Origin: an uncultured Eubacteriales bacterium
Lineage (GTDB): Bacteria; Bacillota; Clostridia; Christensenellales; CAG-138
Direction of reading: 5' to 3'
Length of the DNA stretch: 64,000 nt
Assembly: GCA_902765005.1 (NCBI GenBank)
Contig: CACWYB010000004.1
Coordinates: 31,179 to 95,178, forward strand
Part shown: positions 39,195-46,996 of the stretch, in pieces
Numbering within the stretch: the first letter of the stretch is position 1
Layout: the number at the start of each line of letters is the position of its first letter
Translations under genes and position numbers: made by a program
The notes under the pieces: model-generated
Databases searched by the model: none
What the model saw: the letters and a program-made list of their open reading frames with translations, nothing else
Told to the model about the DNA's origin: nothing

Positions 39195-40196
39195 ATGGCA
39201 TTGTTTGAGAATTACGACCGCCGGATCGAGAAGATCAACGGCGTTATCGCCCAGTACGGCATCGGCTCCGTGGAGGAGTGCCGGGAGATCTGCCAGAAGG
39301 CAGGCTTTGATCCCTATGAGATCGCCAAGGGCATCCAGCCCATCTGCTTCGAGAACGTGTGCTGGGCCTACTGCGTGGGCGCGGCCATCGCCCTGAAGGC
39401 TGGCGCCAAGAACGCCGAGGAAGCCGCCCGCTACATCGGCATCGGTCTGCAGAGCTTCTGCATCGATGGGTCCGTGGCCGAGAACCGGAAGGTGGGCCTG
39501 GGCCACGGCAACCTGGCCGCCATGCTGCTGAGCGACGAGACCAAGTGCTTCGCCTTCCTGGCCGGCCATGAGTCCTTCGCCGCCGCCGAGGGCGCCATCG
39601 GCATCGTCCGCAACGCCAACAAGGTCCGCAAGCAGCCCCTGCGGGTCATCCTGAACGGCCTTGGCAAGGACGCCGCCCAGATCATCTCCCGGATCAACGG
39701 CTTCACCTACGTCCAGACCCAGTTCGACTACTACACCGACGAGCTGAAGATCGTCCGCGAGATCCGTTACTCCGAGACCGAGCGGGCCAACGTCCGCTGC
39801 TACGGCGCCGACGACGTCCGCGAGGGCGTGGCCATCATGCACTTCGAGGGCGTGGATGTGTCCATCACCGGCAACTCCACCAACCCCACCCGGTTCCAGC
39901 ACCCCGTGGCCGGTACCTACAAGAAGGAGTGCGTGGAGCAGGGCAAGAAGTACTTCTCCGTGGCCTCCGGCGGCGGCACGGGCCGCACCCTCCATCCCGA
40001 CAACATGGCTGCCGGTCCCGCCTCCTACGGCATGACCGACACCATGGGCCGCATGCACTCCGACGCCCAGTTCGCCGGCTCCTCCTCCGTGCCCGCCCAC
40101 GTGGAGATGATGGGCTTCCTGGGCATGGGCAACAACCCCATGGTGGGTGCCACCGTGGCCGTGGCCGTGGCCGTGCAGAACAGCCTCAATAAGTAA
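39195..40196 (+). CDS. GGGtGRT protein, conserved and of unknown function
   Basis: The 333-residue protein bears the name-giving motif in ASGGGTGRTLHPDNMAAG. Other conserved phrases are QPICFENVCWAYCVGAAIAL, VGLGHGNLAAMLLSDETKCF and GMGNNPMVGATVAVAVA. Five or so cysteines in the first 140 residues suit an Fe-S or redox protein, which agrees with the scaffold gene just upstream. There is no signal peptide, so it is cytoplasmic. Codon use is very strong (almost all C-ending), suggesting high expression. The biochemical role is not known to me. Confidence 0.9.
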   Translation: MALFENYDRRIEKINGVIAQYGIGSVEECREICQKAGFDPYEIAKGIQPICFENVCWAYCVGAAIALKAGAKNAEEAARYIGIGLQSFCIDGSVAENRKVGLGHGNLAAMLLSDETKCFAFLAGHESFAAAEGAIGIVRNANKVRKQPLRVILNGLGKDAAQIISRINGFTYVQTQFDYYTDELKIVREIRYSETERANVRCYGADDVREGVAIMHFEGVDVSITGNSTNPTRFQHPVAGTYKKECVEQGKKYFSVASGGGTGRTLHPDNMAAGPASYGMTDTMGRMHSDAQFAGSSSVPAHVEMMGFLGMGNNPMVGATVAVAVAVQNSLNK

Positions 40197-40212
40197 ACGA
40201 AAACAGCCCATG

Positions 40213-40244
40213 ATGCTCCGGCCAAAGGGTCGGAGCATCTTTGT
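40213..40244 (+). terminator. Hairpin after the GGGtGRT gene
   Basis: A 12-bp stem with one G.U pair (40213-40224 with 40229-40240, loop AAAG) is followed only by TTTG. It may terminate partly, allowing read-through into the ASCH gene. Confidence 0.65.
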
Positions 40245-40260
40245 AAATGGGAGAGATACC

Positions 40261-40836
40261 ATGACACGGGAAGAGATCCGCAAACTGAACGGCTATCAGT
40301 ATGTCCGCCTGACCGACGTGGACGGAAATGTGTTCGAGGGGGAGGCCGCGCACGACCCCGCGGACTATTGTTTCCATGAGTTCGGCCGGGATGAGGAAGC
40401 GGTTGAGATCGATCACTGGCTGTTTTACCTGAGCGACATCCAGAGCGTGGAGCCGGCGGAGCCGGGAGAGGTTGGTGTCTGGATGAGCCGGCCCCTGCAC
40501 CGGATGCATCTGGAGCATAGGTCCTTTGCCGCCATGGAGGCGGGAAGGAAGACCATTGAGCTGAGGCTCTACGACGAGAAGCGGCGGCGCATCCAGGCCG
40601 GGGACATCATCCGCTTCGAGGACACGGAGGACGAGTCGGAGCTGCTGTTCGCGCAGGTGGAGGGCATGCGCTTCTTCGCCTCCTTCGACGAACTCTATGC
40701 CGCCCTGCCCCTCACCGCCTGCGGCTACACCGCCGAGGAGGCGAAGACCGCCTCCCCCCGGGACATGGACGCCTATTATGCCCCCGAGGCGCAGCAAAGA
40801 TGGGGCGTGGTAGGGATAGAGGTGTCCCTGCTGTAA
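40261..40836 (+). CDS. ASCH-domain protein
   Basis: The 191-residue protein has an N-terminal part (1-75) with an acidic FEGEAAHDPADYCFHEFG segment. A C-terminal ASCH domain follows (about 78-190), recognisable from HRMHLEHRSFAAMEAGRKTI, ELRLYDEKRRRIQAGDIIRF and a late FDELYAALPL. ASCH domains bind RNA or modified nucleosides. One branch (YqfB) removes acetyl from N4-acetylcytidine, but this protein is longer and I would not assign that reaction. It has a GGGAGAG site and follows a leaky hairpin, so it may be read with the upstream operon. Confidence 0.85.
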   Translation: MTREEIRKLNGYQYVRLTDVDGNVFEGEAAHDPADYCFHEFGRDEEAVEIDHWLFYLSDIQSVEPAEPGEVGVWMSRPLHRMHLEHRSFAAMEAGRKTIELRLYDEKRRRIQAGDIIRFEDTEDESELLFAQVEGMRFFASFDELYAALPLTACGYTAEEAKTASPRDMDAYYAPEAQQRWGVVGIEVSLL

Positions 40837-40912
40837 ATAATTTCAGTTTGCGGTGCAACCTTTTGGGAGGATGCGCTGTGTTATGGGCGACGGAAACAAA
40901 GGAGAAAGAAAA

Positions 40913-41662
40913 ATGAAAAAGATCGTAGCGATTCTGTTGGTCATGCTGATGGCGGTTGCGGCCGTTGCCTGCCGGGCGAAGGACGAGCCCAAGGCGGAGA
41001 ATGAGCCGGCGGCGGAGGCGCCCCAGGAAGCGGCGGAGCAGCCGGCCCTGGGCGGCAACGTGGCCGGAGGCTGGACCCCTGCGGCGGACTTTTCCCTCAC
41101 GGAGGAGCGGCAGGCCATCTTCGACAAGGGCATGGCGGCTCTGCTGGGCGTGGACTATGAGGCCCTGGCGTACCTGGGCTCCCAGGTGGTGGCCGGCACG
41201 AACCATGTGTTCCTGGTGAAGGGGACGGCCGTGACGCCCTCCCAGCCCGTTTCCTATGCGCTGGCCTATCTCTATGAGGACCTGCAGGGCGGAGTCAGGA
41301 TCCTGACCGTGGCGGATCTGCCCATCGTGCCCCAGGAGGACGGCACCCTTGGCCCGGTGGAAGACGGGCTCATGGGCGGCTGGAAGTATGCCGAGTCCCC
41401 GGCTATGACCGAGGAGGCGGAGGCTGCCTTCCGGAAGGCCCTGGAGGGCATGGTCGGCGCCGGGTATGTGGATGTGGCATACCTGGGCGAGCAGGTGGTG
41501 TCCGGGCTGAACCGGTGCTTCCTCGTTCAGGTGACCCCTGTGGTCCCCAACGTTCAGCCCCACTACGCCCTGGCCTATGTCTACACGGACCTGCAGGATG
41601 TTTCTTCCCTCACCCAGGTCATCGACCTGGACATCGGCGCTCTGTGCGAGTACGGCGAGTGA
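40913..41662 (+). CDS. Lipoprotein with two cystatin-like domains
   Basis: The signal peptide ends in AAVAC (Cys20), then a Glu/Ala spacer. Two homologous domains follow (about 50-138 and 153-241). Each has a Gly-Gly-Trp start (52-54; 155-157), a helix, the cystatin loop QxVxG (QVVAG 91-95; QVVSG 194-198), and strands reading YALAYLYEDLQ and YALAYVYTDLQ. The first copy reads SQVVAGTN, identical to animal stefins. Cystatins plug papain-type cysteine peptidases, so a protective inhibitor on the cell surface is a fair guess. The ATG follows AAAGGAGAAAG. A terminator of the repeat family follows. Confidence 0.85.
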   Translation: MKKIVAILLVMLMAVAAVACRAKDEPKAENEPAAEAPQEAAEQPALGGNVAGGWTPAADFSLTEERQAIFDKGMAALLGVDYEALAYLGSQVVAGTNHVFLVKGTAVTPSQPVSYALAYLYEDLQGGVRILTVADLPIVPQEDGTLGPVEDGLMGGWKYAESPAMTEEAEAAFRKALEGMVGAGYVDVAYLGEQVVSGLNRCFLVQVTPVVPNVQPHYALAYVYTDLQDVSSLTQVIDLDIGALCEYGE

Positions 41663-41671
41663 TGTAAGGAA

Positions 41672-41780
41672 GGTTTGATACTCTCGCAGCTTTTCTTGAA
41701 AGAAGCACTGCCCAAAAGATCTTTAGGAACACGAAAAAGCTCAGGAATCCTGATCAATCAGATTTCCTGAGCTTTTTTGC
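41672..41780. repeat. Intergenic hairpin-repeat element, copy C (inverted), with terminator
   Basis: Read on the minus strand it matches copy B: the AGCTCAGGAA...TTCCTGAGC hairpin, then GATCTTTTGGGCAG, then TTCTTTCAAGAAAAGCTGCG and AGAGTATCAA. On the plus strand the 14-bp stem (41734-41747 with 41764-41777) ends in a T-run and serves as terminator for the cystatin-like gene. The stretch 41781-41922 holds no gene that I can see. On the minus strand it contains four GAAGCA words spaced 11-13 bases apart. Confidence 0.75.
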
Positions 41781-41922
41781 ACCGCTTATAAAGCATTGTC
41801 AAAAGCTGCGCCAACGCTTGCTTCCTTGTTGCTTCGCCTGTGCTTCACCTCGCTGCTTCCGCCATCGGCAGCGGCTCGGCTGCGCAAGTATCGAAAAGAA
41901 AAAGCGGAAACGATCATACGCT

Positions 41923-43587
41923 CTATGCCTTCCACCGGTACACCTGCGCCTCATAGGGCCGCAGACGGCCCAGGGACGGGGCCTCCGCGTAGTTGCACAA
42001 AAGCAGCTCCGCCTGCTCCTTTTTGTATCCCTTGGGGAGGCGGTAGCCCTGGGGGAGAGGGGAGAAGGAACAGATCACCAGGATGCGTTCCCCCTCATAG
42101 CTGCGCTCATACATATAGAGCTTCCCCCGCCAGGCCTGGTACTCCCGGTAGCTGCCCGAAAGCAGGGTTTCGCTGCTTTTGCGCAGGGCCAGGCACCGAC
42201 GGTAGAAGTTCAGGATGCTGTCCGGGTCCTTCTCCTCCGCGGCCACATTCACCGTTTTATAGTTGGGGTTCACATGGAACCAGGGCGTGCCCGTGGTGAA
42301 GCCGGCGTTGGGACCGTCCGTCCACTGGATGGGCGTGCGGGCGGAGTCCCGGCTGGACCGATGGACCCGCCGCAGGCGCTTCTCCTTCGATTGGTGGGTG
42401 AAGTAGGCGTGGTAGGCCCGGATGGAGGCGATGTCGATATACTTGTCGATGGTGTCCAGGCGGATGTTCGTCATGCCGATCTCCTGACCCTGGTAGATAA
42501 AAGGCGTCCCCTGCTGAAAGAGGTAGCAGGCCGCCAGCATGGTTCCGCTCTCCCGCCAGAATTTCTCGCTGCCATAGCGGGAGATGATCCGGGGATGGTC
42601 GTGGTTCTCCAGATACAGGGCGTTCCAGCCTCGGCCCGCCAGGGCGTTCTGCCAGCGGGAGAAGGCCCGCTTCAGCTTCCTGAGCCGGAAGGGCAGGTGG
42701 ACGAACTCCGTCAAAAAGCAGTCCGCCATCATGGTGTCGAACTGGATCATCATGTCCAGCACCCGATCCTCTCCGGAAAGATAGGTGAGGGCCGTCTTCA
42801 CCGGGGTCATGGGCGCCTCGCCGATCTGGATAGCCCCGTACGCTTTGGCCACCTGGCGAAACTCTCTGAGATACTGCATCAGGTTAGGCCCGTCCTTATA
42901 GAAGGGCATGCCGTTGATCACCGGCAAAAAGGGGAGCCCGTCTGGGAGGCGCTTGTCCTTGGAGATGAAGGTGATCACGTCCTCCCGGAACCCATCCACC
43001 CCCCGATCGAGCCAAAAGCGCATGATGCCCTTGACCTCCTCCCGGACGGCGGGGTTGTCCATATTCAGGTCCGGCTGTTTCTTTGCAAAGACGTGGAGGT
43101 AGTATTGGTCCCTGGCGGGCTCATACTCCCAGGCCAGGCCCTCAAACTGGCTGAACCAGTTGTTGGGGGGCCGGCGACCGTTTTTGCCGGGCTTGGGGTC
43201 CCGCCAGATGTAGTAGTCGCTGTAGGGGTTGTCCCGCCCCTTCTTGCTCTCCAGGAACCAGGGATGCTCGTCGGAGGTGTGGTTGATGACCAGGTCCAAA
43301 ATGACCTTCAGCCCCAGCTCGTGGGCTCTATGAAGGACCCTGTCAAACTGATCCAGGGTGCCGTAGTCCGGGTGGATGTTCCGATAGTCGGAGATGTCGT
43401 AGCCATAGTCCGCGTTGGGAGAGGGATAGATGGGGCTGAACCAGATGCCGTCCACCCCCAGGCTTTTGATGTAGTCCAGCTTATCATAGACCCCGTACAG
43501 GTCCCCGATGCCGTCCCCGTTGCCGTCGGCGAAGCTGCGGATCCAGATCTGGTACAGGGACATGCGGCGAAAATCAAACTGTTCCAC
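41923..43587 (-). CDS. GH13 alpha-glucosidase (oligo-1,6-glucosidase type)
   Basis: The 554-residue GH13 enzyme has the TIM-barrel regions in order. DLVINHTSDEHPWF is region I. The nucleophile is Asp203 in GVDGFREDV, the acid/base Glu257 in IGEAPM, and the third carboxylate Asp330 in LENHDHPR. In region IV the usual LNNHDQ is altered to LENHDH. The protein is cytoplasmic (no signal) and should hydrolyse maltose- or isomaltose-type oligosaccharides, or trehalose-like ones; specificity is uncertain. It starts with GTG after GAGGGG, six bases behind the glycosyltransferase gene. Confidence 0.92.
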   Translation of the reverse strand: MEQFDFRRMSLYQIWIRSFADGNGDGIGDLYGVYDKLDYIKSLGVDGIWFSPIYPSPNADYGYDISDYRNIHPDYGTLDQFDRVLHRAHELGLKVILDLVINHTSDEHPWFLESKKGRDNPYSDYYIWRDPKPGKNGRRPPNNWFSQFEGLAWEYEPARDQYYLHVFAKKQPDLNMDNPAVREEVKGIMRFWLDRGVDGFREDVITFISKDKRLPDGLPFLPVINGMPFYKDGPNLMQYLREFRQVAKAYGAIQIGEAPMTPVKTALTYLSGEDRVLDMMIQFDTMMADCFLTEFVHLPFRLRKLKRAFSRWQNALAGRGWNALYLENHDHPRIISRYGSEKFWRESGTMLAACYLFQQGTPFIYQGQEIGMTNIRLDTIDKYIDIASIRAYHAYFTHQSKEKRLRRVHRSSRDSARTPIQWTDGPNAGFTTGTPWFHVNPNYKTVNVAAEEKDPDSILNFYRRCLALRKSSETLLSGSYREYQAWRGKLYMYERSYEGERILVICSFSPLPQGYRLPKGYKKEQAELLLCNYAEAPSLGRLRPYEAQVYRWKA

Positions 43588-43593
43588 GGCCCC

Positions 43594-44991
43594 TCATCCC
43601 CTTCGATGGGCTTCCAGCTCCCGCTGGATATCCTCCGCCACCTTGGCCCAGCGCTGCTCGGCGGCGTGCTCCGCCTCCTGAATGTTCTCCATCATGCCCA
43701 CGGCGGTCTCCTTGAAGTCATTGAACAGCTCCCGCCGCACCTGCCGCCGGCGCGCCCGCTCCTCCATGCTCCGGGAGGCCAGGGCCACCAGGTAGTCCGC
43801 GGGAAGCTTGCGCTTGGGGGCAAGGGCGCCGCTCTTCTTCCTATCCAGTATGGCGCCGTACCGGTCGTAGGCCTCGTTCACGGCGCTTTGCCAGGAGAGG
43901 TAGATCTCGTCCATGGCGTGCTGACCCACCTGCCGCAGGCGGGCCAGATCGGTGCAGACCTTCTCCAGCAAGGCGGCCATAGCCTCCGGGGTCTCCCGGA
44001 TGATGAAGCCGTTGCGGCCGTCGGTGATGCCCTCGGCGGCGCAGGAGCCCTCGATGAGCACACAGCCCAGGCCGCAGGCCGCCGCCTCCCGGACCACCAG
44101 GCCGTTGGTGTCGAAGGTGGACGGGAAGAGGAACAGGTCCGCCCGGGTGTTCCAGGCGCGAAGGGCGTCCCGGTCGTAGATGGGGCCTACGAAGATGCAC
44201 TTCTCCCCGATGCCCAGGGTCCGGGCCTTCGCCTCCATCTTCTCCCGGTCCGGCCCCTTGCCGATGAACACCATGCGGAAATCCTGGCCCTTGTCCGCCA
44301 GAAGCTTTAGCCCATCCAGGATCAGGGGCAGACCCTTGTAGGTCATGAGCCGGCCCACGAACAGGAATACCGGCACCCCATCCGGCAGGTCGTAGCCGGC
44401 GGTGACGTGGGCCACGGTCTCGCTGTCCACCCGGCCCCGCTCAAAGTCCACGCCGTTGTTCATGACCCGGTAGTCCCCCGTGTAGCCCAGGGATTTCAGG
44501 TTCTCCCCGGCGCCCCGGCTCACCACCCAAACCTCGTCGCAGGCTTCGATGTTGGCCACCATGGCCCGGATGGTCTCCTCCGCCGCCGGGGGAAACTTCA
44601 CCGCCCGATGGATGTCGATGTCGAACTTGGTGTGATAGGTGAACACCGTGGGGGCCGCCGTCTGCTCCCGCAGGAGCCGGGCCATGATGGTGGAAGCCAC
44701 GGGGCAATGGGTGTGGATGATGTCGGGGGCAAAGGCCGCCAGCTCCTCCACCGCCTTTCCCGAAAAGGGGAGCCCCGCCCGATAGCCGCTCATGAGGGCG
44801 GTGGTGTCCAAACTGGGGTAGGGGATGACCCGATAGGGGTACTGGTTATAGTCCGCCCCGGGGTACATGGGGGTGCCCACGGCCACCTGGGCGCCGTGGT
44901 CCCGGCCCAGATGATCCGCGTAGTTCATGACCACGTTCACCACCCCGTCGATGGCCGGAGGGAAGGAATCGTTCAGCAGACAAACCTTCAT
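43594..44991 (-). CDS. GT4 glycosyltransferase (diacylglycerol glucosyltransferase-like)
   Basis: The 465-residue protein is a GT-B fold enzyme. Its N-terminal domain begins VCLLNDSFPPAIDGVVNVV and contains DIIHTHCPVASTIMA. The nucleotide-sugar domain begins FLFVGRLMTYKGLPLIL. The acceptor/donor motif FPSTFDTNGLVVREAAACG is the E-x7-E region of GT4. The closest well-known kin transfer glucose to diacylglycerol or make glycolipids. A C-terminal charged helical tail of about 90 residues may bind the membrane. It precedes a GH13 enzyme by six bases, which is a puzzling but frequent clostridial pair. Confidence 0.88.
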   Translation of the reverse strand: MKVCLLNDSFPPAIDGVVNVVMNYADHLGRDHGAQVAVGTPMYPGADYNQYPYRVIPYPSLDTTALMSGYRAGLPFSGKAVEELAAFAPDIIHTHCPVASTIMARLLREQTAAPTVFTYHTKFDIDIHRAVKFPPAAEETIRAMVANIEACDEVWVVSRGAGENLKSLGYTGDYRVMNNGVDFERGRVDSETVAHVTAGYDLPDGVPVFLFVGRLMTYKGLPLILDGLKLLADKGQDFRMVFIGKGPDREKMEAKARTLGIGEKCIFVGPIYDRDALRAWNTRADLFLFPSTFDTNGLVVREAAACGLGCVLIEGSCAAEGITDGRNGFIIRETPEAMAALLEKVCTDLARLRQVGQHAMDEIYLSWQSAVNEAYDRYGAILDRKKSGALAPKRKLPADYLVALASRSMEERARRRQVRRELFNDFKETAVGMMENIQEAEHAAEQRWAKVAEDIQRELEAHRRG

Positions 44992-45054
44992 CTTGTCACT
45001 TCCTCGCGTCGTTTTTGTTTAGTATAGCACAATTATAGCTGGCGTGTTTTTTTC

Positions 45055-45200
45055 TTTGCCGCTTTTTTCTCTTCAGTGAAGAGAAAAAAGCGGCGCAAAA
45101 AAGAGAAGCTCAGGAAGACGGCTAAATTAGAATTCCTGAGCATTTTAGTATTCTTAAAGCTCTTTGAACGCAGCTTTTCTTTCAAGAAAAACTGCGAGAG
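45055..45200. repeat. Intergenic hairpin-repeat element, copy B (full length)
   Basis: Three hairpins stand in a row. A 17-bp perfect stem lies at 45058-45074 with 45078-45094. A GCTCAGGAA stem lies at 45108-45115 with 45133-45141. A GCAGCTTTTCTT palindrome lies at 45170-45195, followed by GAGAGTATCAATGCTTCC. It lies between the start of the GT4 gene and the end of the acyltransferase-fold gene, so it cannot be the terminator of the GT4 gene itself. Confidence 0.75.
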
Positions 45201-45213
45201 TATCAATGCTTCC

Positions 45214-46107
45214 TCAATACGTAAACTCGCTGTTCTCCCCCAGGGGCTTATCCAGCAGCTCCGGGTGGGCGAAGATGTGCTTCATGAGCTTTAGGCTCCG
45301 GGCGAAGTAGAACCCGTCGGCGATCCGCTCGTCCAGCGTGGCGCCGATGTCCACCAGGTCCCGGATCTGTTTGGTGCCGTCGGGCATGAGCACCTCCTCC
45401 TTGCGCAGGGCGCCGATGGTGATCATGACGCTGTTGGTGCCGTAGTTGTTCAGATGGTGGTACACCGCCGGGCACTTGATGGAGCCCAGGTTGCTGGTGA
45501 GGATGGTGGTGTAGTTGGGGTCCCCCTCGGTGAGGGCCTTGGGGTTGATGCCCCAGAAGTCCAGCCAGCGGATGATCCGGATGGCCACGATCAGCACCAG
45601 CCGGGGCAGGGCGGCGAACTTGTCCAGCAGCTCGTCGATGCCACCGGTGGCGTGCTCGCTCTTGCGGGTCTCCTTCACGTTCCCCACAATGCGCTGGCTG
45701 ATGGAGTCCAGGGTGTCCTCATCCGTGGGCTTGAGGACCATCAGGCTCTCCTCCGCGCCCTCGGCAAAGCGGCGCTTCACCACGAAGCTGATGGTGATCT
45801 CGTCCCGCTCGTACATCCGATATCCCTGGATGAACCGGTTCATCAGCGGCCGCTCCTTCACCATCCGGGCCATGCCCGTGACGGCGGCGTGGAACAGGGT
45901 GGTCTTATACTCCGGGTGGGCGGCGTTCTTCTGCGCCAGGTAGGCGAGCACGTCCGTGGCGTCGATGGTGTCGTTGAGGTACACCTCACAGTCCGTCCGC
46001 TTGGGGAACAGATACCCCATAACGGTCTGCAGCCCCGGCGCCTTCACCCAGCGGCCGTCCCGCCGATCGCCCCACTTGCGCGTTTTCTTTTGTTCGGTAT
46101 TGCTCAT
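45214..46107 (-). CDS. 2-oxoacid dehydrogenase E2-like acyltransferase-fold protein without catalytic His
   Basis: The 297-residue protein has the chloramphenicol-acetyltransferase/E2 fold. It shows TTLFHAAVTGMARMVKERP, ITISFVVKRRF, LTSNLGSIKCPAVYHHLNNY and a C-terminal block GATLDERIADG. In true E2 enzymes that block is DHRxxDG with a catalytic His; here Glu260 replaces it (DERIADG 259-265). No lipoyl or E3-binding domain is present. So ordinary acyl transfer is unlikely unless another base serves. The start at 46107 is seven bases after AAAGGAG. It follows a broken acyl-CoA ligase gene. Confidence 0.85.
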   Translation of the reverse strand: MSNTEQKKTRKWGDRRDGRWVKAPGLQTVMGYLFPKRTDCEVYLNDTIDATDVLAYLAQKNAAHPEYKTTLFHAAVTGMARMVKERPLMNRFIQGYRMYERDEITISFVVKRRFAEGAEESLMVLKPTDEDTLDSISQRIVGNVKETRKSEHATGGIDELLDKFAALPRLVLIVAIRIIRWLDFWGINPKALTEGDPNYTTILTSNLGSIKCPAVYHHLNNYGTNSVMITIGALRKEEVLMPDGTKQIRDLVDIGATLDERIADGFYFARSLKLMKHIFAHPELLDKPLGENSEFTY

Positions 46108-46139
46108 GTTCATGCTCCTTTATGATCCGTGAAAGCCCC

Positions 46140-46899
46140 TTAGGCGCTCTTCTTCTCCTCTTCCTCTTCCAGCAGCCGATAGGCCACCTTGCCCACCAGG
46201 GTCTTGGGGAGCTCCGCGCAGAACTCGATCTCCCGGGGCAGGGCGTACTTGGCGATGTGAAGCCGCAGCTGTTCCATGATCTTCTCCCGCAGCGCCTCGT
46301 TGGGGCTCTGGCCCTCCCGGGGCACGATGAAGGCTTTCACCTTCTGCATGCGGTGAGGGTCCTTTACGCCGATGACACAGCTGTAGGCCACCTCCGGGCA
46401 GCTGTCGATAACGTTCTCCAGCTGGGCGGGGTAGATGTTGTAGCCGTTGGTAATGATGAGGCGCTTGAGCCGCTGGCGGAAGTATACGTATCCGTCCTCG
46501 TCCATGCAGCCCAGATCCCCGGTAAAGAGCCAGGTGTCCCCGTCGGGCATGGGCTGCAGGGTTTGGGCCGTTTCCTCCGGGTGCTTAAGATACCCGGTCA
46601 TGACCGTGGGCCCCTTCAAAATGATCTCCCCCTCGGTCCAGGGCGTAGAAGCAGTCCAGGGCCTGGGGAATGTTGGGCAGGCAGATGGTGACGGCATCCC
46701 CGGGGCGCACGCCATAGGCCCACAGGGCTCGGGCCGCCCGCTCGATGCGGCGGACGAAGCGGCTGTAGGAGGTCTTTCGGTCATAAAATTCGTAGGCTGG
46801 GGCGTGGGGATTCTCCCGGGCCGCTCGGGCGACCATCTCAAACATGGTGGCCTCCGGGTACTCCAGTTGGCGGCGGGAGGCAGTGTGCGTGAGTTCCAT
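46140..46899 (-). pseudogene. Acyl-CoA synthetase (AMP-forming) with internal deletion
   Basis: From ATG 46899 (AAGGAA site ahead) a normal AMP-ligase N-terminus is read to ...NIPQALDCFYALD near 46640. The frame then jumps, and the C-terminal part resumes as EGEIILKGPTVMTGYL...TGDLGCMDEDGY to the stop at 46140. About 300 residues are gone, including the P-loop-like TSGTTG motif and most of the adenylation core, and the two halves are in different frames. The gene cannot make an active ligase. The join is clean, so either a recent deletion or an assembly gap is possible. Confidence 0.88.
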
Positions 46900-46930
46900 T
46901 CCGTATTCCTTCAAAAATTTGATATATGGG

Positions 46931-46959
46931 AGTATACCACAGCTTGCCGGGATACTCAA
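46931..46959 (-). promoter_or_regulatory. Promoter of the broken ligase / E2-like operon
   Basis: On the minus strand, TTGAGT (46959-46954), 17 bp, TATACT (46936-46931). The promoter is intact, so the E2-like gene downstream may still be transcribed. Confidence 0.85.
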
Positions 46960-46996
46960 TGCTTTTCTGAAAAGGAATGGAATTTCCGTCGTTTTT

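Noticed and set aside
40261-40836. Firm call as N4-acetylcytidine amidohydrolase (YqfB)
   Set aside because: The ASCH domain is clear, but the protein is nearly twice as long as YqfB and the active residues cannot be matched by eye.
41781-41922. A tRNA or small RNA gene in the gap before the GH13 gene
   Set aside because: No cloverleaf or promoter was found. The sequence is a quasi-repeat with GAAGCA words.
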